Positions 61,038 to 64,000 of a stretch of 64,000 nucleotides of DNA are shown in pieces; the stretch's first letter is position 1, and each line of letters starts with the position of its first letter. Both the position numbers and the translations under genes were made by a program. Below the pieces are notes generated by a model. It was not told the DNA's origin. It searched no databases and worked only from the letters and a program-made list of their open reading frames with translations. Origin of the DNA: Marinomonas sp. MED121 (GTDB lineage: Bacteria; Pseudomonadota; Gammaproteobacteria; Pseudomonadales; Marinomonadaceae); the NCBI RefSeq assembly GCF_000153025.1, contig NZ_CH672429.1, positions 609,079-673,078 of the forward strand, read 5' to 3'.

Positions 61038-61065
61038 CTTAGCCCATAGCCCTTAGCCCTTAGCC
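61038..61065 (-). repeat. Heptamer tandem repeat, four units
   Basis: CTTAGCC, CATAGCC, CTTAGCC, CTTAGCC on the plus strand (GGCTAAG on the minus strand), the same heptamer as at 8625-8666. It overlaps the last codons of the ABC transporter gene. Confidence 0.75.
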
Positions 61066-62817
61066 ATGCTGAAATTGCAGCTTGGCTAACTTGGCATAAA
61101 GCGGTGAGTTTTCTAACAACTCAGCATGAGTACCTTGAGCCACCAGCTTACCTTGCTCCATTAAAACAATACGATCAGCATTTACCACGGTAGATAGCCT
61201 ATGGGCGATGATCAAGCTGGTACGTCCTTGCATTAAATGCTCAAGTGCCTGCTGCACATGGTGCTCACTTTGCGCATCTAGGGCACTGGTTGCCTCATCT
61301 AATAATAGGATTGGCGCATCTTTTAAAATCGCTCTAGCAATGGCGATGCGCTGCATTTGACCACCGGAAAGCTTAACGCCATTTTCACCAAGGTCTGAGT
61401 CATACCCCTGTGGTAACTGCATAATAAAGTCATGGGCAAAGGCCGCTTTAGCCGCTTTAACTATGTCTTCCATACCAGCATCAGGTCTTGCATAGGCAAT
61501 GTTTTGCGCCACACTAATATCAAATAAGGCGGCCTGTTGCGGCACGATAGCCATATTTTCACGCAAAGCACTTAAGCCAAGCTGACGAATATTTTGCCCT
61601 AATAGACTGATAGCCCCAGAGTCCACATCATAAAAACGTAATAAGAGCTCTAACAAGGTCGATTTACCCGCTCCCGATGGCCCCACAAGCGCGACTCTCT
61701 CTCCTTTACATAAGCTTAAATCTAGCTGGCTAATGGCCTTATCAGCTCGGCTTGAATACGCAAAATCCACCTGATTAAAACGAATCATTTCTTCACCGAG
61801 TCCAGTACCCTGCACATCTTCAATTTGTGTTGGCGTATCAGCATTTGGGGGAATTTTATTAGGGGTATGTAGCAGTTCGATTAAACGCTCAGCAGCCCCT
61901 GCTGCACGCTGTAGTTCCCCCATTACTTCGGAAATAGCTGCAACCGCTGCGGCCACCATAATGGCGTAGAACAAGAAGCTAGCAAGTTCGCCTCCTGTGA
62001 TGCGCCCTTGCATCACATCGTTACCACCGACCCACAACATGGCCGCAATGGCCGACATAGAAAGTACGATGACCACAACTGAGAGCAAGGCTCTTTGCCT
62101 AATACGTTGCACACTGACATTAAAAGCACGCTCGACCACATTAGAGAAAAGCCCGATATCATGGTTTTGCTGGTTATGACTTTGCACGACTTTGATGTGA
62201 CGAAGAGACTCGCCAACATGACCACCGACTTTGGCGATTTCATCTTGCGTATCACGAGACAGTTTACGTACTTTACGGCCAAAAAATAAAATAGGTACTA
62301 TTACCAAAGGCACACTCAAAAGCACAATAAAGGTGAGCTTGGCATTGGTCACCATCAAGAGCACGCAGCCACCAATCAGCATCAAAATGTTACGCAGAGC
62401 AATGGAAACAGAAGAGCCAATCACACTCTGTAAAAGCGTGGTATCTGTGGTAATGCGAGATTGAATTTCGCCACTTTTTTGCTCTTCAAAAAAGGCAGGG
62501 TGCAAATTAATCAAATGAGAAAATACTGCTTTACGCAAATCGGCGACGACTTTTTCGCCAATCCAAGACACAAGGAAAAATCGAATAAAGCTACCTAATG
62601 CTAATAAGCCAACCAAACCCAAGAAGATGGCAATGCTATCTAACAAGGCCTCACTCGAACCTGATGCAATACCATTATCGATAAGATACTTAACACCTTG
62701 CCCTAAACTTAAAGTCACCCCTGCAGTTACGATAAGGGCCAGACTGGCAAAAAATATTTGCTTCTTATAAGGCAGAATAAAAGGCAATAAGTGGCTCAAA
62801 CTTGCGGTATTTTTCAT
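61060..62817 (-). CDS. MsbA/Atm1-type ABC exporter (fused permease-ATPase)
   Basis: A 585-residue half-transporter. The N-terminal membrane domain (about residues 1-310) has six hydrophobic segments, with LHPAFFEEQKSGEIQSRITTDT typical of exporters. The ATPase (about 345-585) has Walker A GPSGAGKST, signature LSGGQMQRIAIARAIL, Walker B ILLLDEATSALD and the switch His in AHRLST. It should act as a homodimer exporting a lipid or drug-like compound. Substrate unknown; lipid A export by MsbA is one family member's role but an orthology claim is not supported here. Its 3' end carries the heptamer repeat. Confidence 0.88.
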   Translation of the reverse strand: MKNTASLSHLLPFILPYKKQIFFASLALIVTAGVTLSLGQGVKYLIDNGIASGSSEALLDSIAIFLGLVGLLALGSFIRFFLVSWIGEKVVADLRKAVFSHLINLHPAFFEEQKSGEIQSRITTDTTLLQSVIGSSVSIALRNILMLIGGCVLLMVTNAKLTFIVLLSVPLVIVPILFFGRKVRKLSRDTQDEIAKVGGHVGESLRHIKVVQSHNQQNHDIGLFSNVVERAFNVSVQRIRQRALLSVVVIVLSMSAIAAMLWVGGNDVMQGRITGGELASFLFYAIMVAAAVAAISEVMGELQRAAGAAERLIELLHTPNKIPPNADTPTQIEDVQGTGLGEEMIRFNQVDFAYSSRADKAISQLDLSLCKGERVALVGPSGAGKSTLLELLLRFYDVDSGAISLLGQNIRQLGLSALRENMAIVPQQAALFDISVAQNIAYARPDAGMEDIVKAAKAAFAHDFIMQLPQGYDSDLGENGVKLSGGQMQRIAIARAILKDAPILLLDEATSALDAQSEHHVQQALEHLMQGRTSLIIAHRLSTVVNADRIVLMEQGKLVAQGTHAELLENSPLYAKLAKLQFQHG

Positions 62818-62844
62818 TAATATTCCTTACTCAATTTGCCAAAT

Positions 62845-62861
62845 GCTTAATCGCAGCTTCC
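62845..62861 (-). repeat. Possible solo end of the MITE-like repeat
   Basis: CTTAATCGCAGCTTCC matches the right-hand terminus of the family (copy at 8298 ends CTTAATCGCAGTTTCC). No other part of the element lies nearby, so this is a fragment or chance similarity. Confidence 0.4.
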
Positions 62862-62995
62862 TTAGGTGAAGCACGCTTTAGGGAAGGTATGATTAAAGTA
62901 ACAAACACTGGCGCTAATACCTATGGGCTTGCTACTCTAGACAGTCTTTACCTTGTTATTTCCTTGTTTTATTTTTTACGCTAACTGAGCACTTT

Positions 62996-63979
62996 ATGTC
63001 TGATCATCCCTTTTCTGCCCTCACTCCAGATTTTGTCATCAATGCCGTTGAAAGCATTGGTCTTTGGTGCGACGCCAGAATTTACCCCCTTAACAGTTAT
63101 GAGAACCGGGTTTACCAAGTTGGTATTGAAGACAGCACACCCTTAGTTGCTAAATTTTACCGTCCAAACCGTTGGCGCAAAGAGCAAATTCTAGAAGAGC
63201 ATGATGCGCTTTTTGCTCTCGCTCAGGCCGACATTAAGGTGATTGCCCCTAAGCAAATTGAAGGAGAGAGCCTGTTTTTATATGAGGGATTCTACTTCTG
63301 TGTTTATGACAAACTGATCGGCAAAGCCCCTGATGCGGATAATATGGATCACCTTTTTGTTACCGGTGAAACCTTGGCTCAAATCCACCAAGGGTTACAA
63401 ACAGCAGACTTTACAACACGTCCAGCCATGGCACCCGTTGCAGACTTCACCAAAGCGATAGAAGAATTAAAAGTGTGTCAGCATTTACCTAAATTTCTTA
63501 GAGAAAGAATGGATAAAATACATGCAAAGTTATTACCTCTTATTCAAACTCAAGTAGATAAGTATTGGCCTGCTAAGCAATACCCAATACATGGGGACTG
63601 TCACAGATCCAACTTACTCGTTGACGGGTCTGATACTATCTATTTATTCGACTTTGATGATGCGAAAACAGGCCCTGCAGTACAAGATTTATGGTTGCAC
63701 CTCTCAGGTAATCTGGCCCAGCAAAAACAGCAATTGAGTGAGTTAATTGAAGGCTATGAAAGCTATTTTGAGTTTAATGAAAAAGAGTTAGAACTCATCG
63801 ACAGTCTAAAAGCCATACGTTTAGTACAATATGCCGCCTGGTTAAATGCCCGTTGGGATGATCCCGCCTTCCCGATGGCCTTCCCTTGGTTTAGCGGTGA
63901 AGACTATTGGCTCAACCTCTTAAATGATTTAGAACTCATCATACAAGACTGGGGCAAACTTGCTGCGCCTGCTTACTAA
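62996..63979 (+). CDS. srkA: Stress response Ser/Thr kinase SrkA (YihE)
   Basis: A 327-residue kinase of the aminoglycoside-phosphotransferase-like fold, almost exactly the length of E. coli SrkA (328). It begins FSALTPDFVINAVESIGLWCDARIYPLNSYENRVYQV and VAKFYRPNRWRKEQILEEH (ATP-binding Lys). The catalytic loop is HGDCHRSNLL with Asp201, and LFDFDDAKTGP carries the magnesium-binding Asp219. SrkA dampens Cpx- and MazF-linked death signalling in E. coli. It is divergent from the ABC exporter gene. Usually followed by dsbA; the window ends before that could be checked. Confidence 0.93.
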   Translation: MSDHPFSALTPDFVINAVESIGLWCDARIYPLNSYENRVYQVGIEDSTPLVAKFYRPNRWRKEQILEEHDALFALAQADIKVIAPKQIEGESLFLYEGFYFCVYDKLIGKAPDADNMDHLFVTGETLAQIHQGLQTADFTTRPAMAPVADFTKAIEELKVCQHLPKFLRERMDKIHAKLLPLIQTQVDKYWPAKQYPIHGDCHRSNLLVDGSDTIYLFDFDDAKTGPAVQDLWLHLSGNLAQQKQQLSELIEGYESYFEFNEKELELIDSLKAIRLVQYAAWLNARWDDPAFPMAFPWFSGEDYWLNLLNDLELIIQDWGKLAAPAY

Positions 63980-64000
63980 GCAATACTGAGCTCGCCAATA

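Noticed and set aside
61060-62817. Calling the ABC exporter msbA
   Set aside because: No adjacent lpxK and no motif unique to lipid A exporters; the family has many substrates.

Overview
The window reads as chromosomal DNA of a marine-type gammaproteobacterium, probably of the Oceanospirillales/Marinomonas kind. That placement is inferred from gene content (dimethylglycine-demethylation cluster, glycogen genes, SrkA kinase, many LysE exporters with dedicated regulators, c-di-GMP enzymes) and a base composition judged by eye at about 40% GC. No rRNA, tRNA, CRISPR array or intact transposase gene was seen. Nothing here fixes the genus.

Layout. 1-2044: 3' part of a large protein ending in a ricin-type lectin region, with a clear terminator. 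2125-4378: small membrane protein, GST-like protein and FMN reductase, all on the minus strand. 4875-8092: di-heme cytochrome c peroxidase overlapping a membrane GGDEF protein, then a convergent PAS-GGDEF protein. 8688-12382: YkgJ-type protein, NCS2 permease and 8-oxoguanine deaminase-like enzyme. 13131-18821: an unrecognised protein, a GFA protein, a TetR regulator with two operators, and LysE/MarR and EEP-family genes. 19284-22935: secreted endonuclease I, a leukocidin/hemolysin-family pore-forming toxin and a membrane-anchored companion. 22995-25645: LysE, LysR and EamA genes. 25817-29094: a tandem pair of related exported proteins of unknown role. 29186-31003: PhzF and MerR genes and a membrane protein.

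31440-39271 is a catabolic cluster: M19 dipeptidase-like protein, DUF5943-type protein, dgcA, dgcB and ETF alpha/beta. It matches the dimethylglycine demethylase locus of pseudomonads, with electrons passing from DgcA/DgcB to an electron-transfer flavoprotein. Several of its genes are preceded by RNA hairpins. 39688-44392 is an Opp/Nik-type ABC importer whose promoter carries a near-perfect Zur-like palindrome, suggesting zinc-repressed uptake of a metal, metallophore or peptide.

44564-46538 looks like an acquired island: a Fic protein, a tail-to-tail small protein resembling the VbhA antitoxin, a tiny ORF, and a protein with a 9-nt repeat linker. 46641-50779 holds MarR/DUF2798, AraC/LysE, SPOR and YqaA-type genes. 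51063-52697 is a chemoreceptor. 53448-61018 is a glycogen module (phosphorylase-kinase-like GH15 protein, glgB, glgX). The window closes with an MsbA-type ABC transporter and srkA.

A family of 237-300 bp MITE-like repeats with perfect or near-perfect terminal inverted repeats occurs three times in full, plus isolated ends. Two arrays of a shared heptamer repeat were also found. Start codons were chosen from ribosome-binding sites wherever several were possible.
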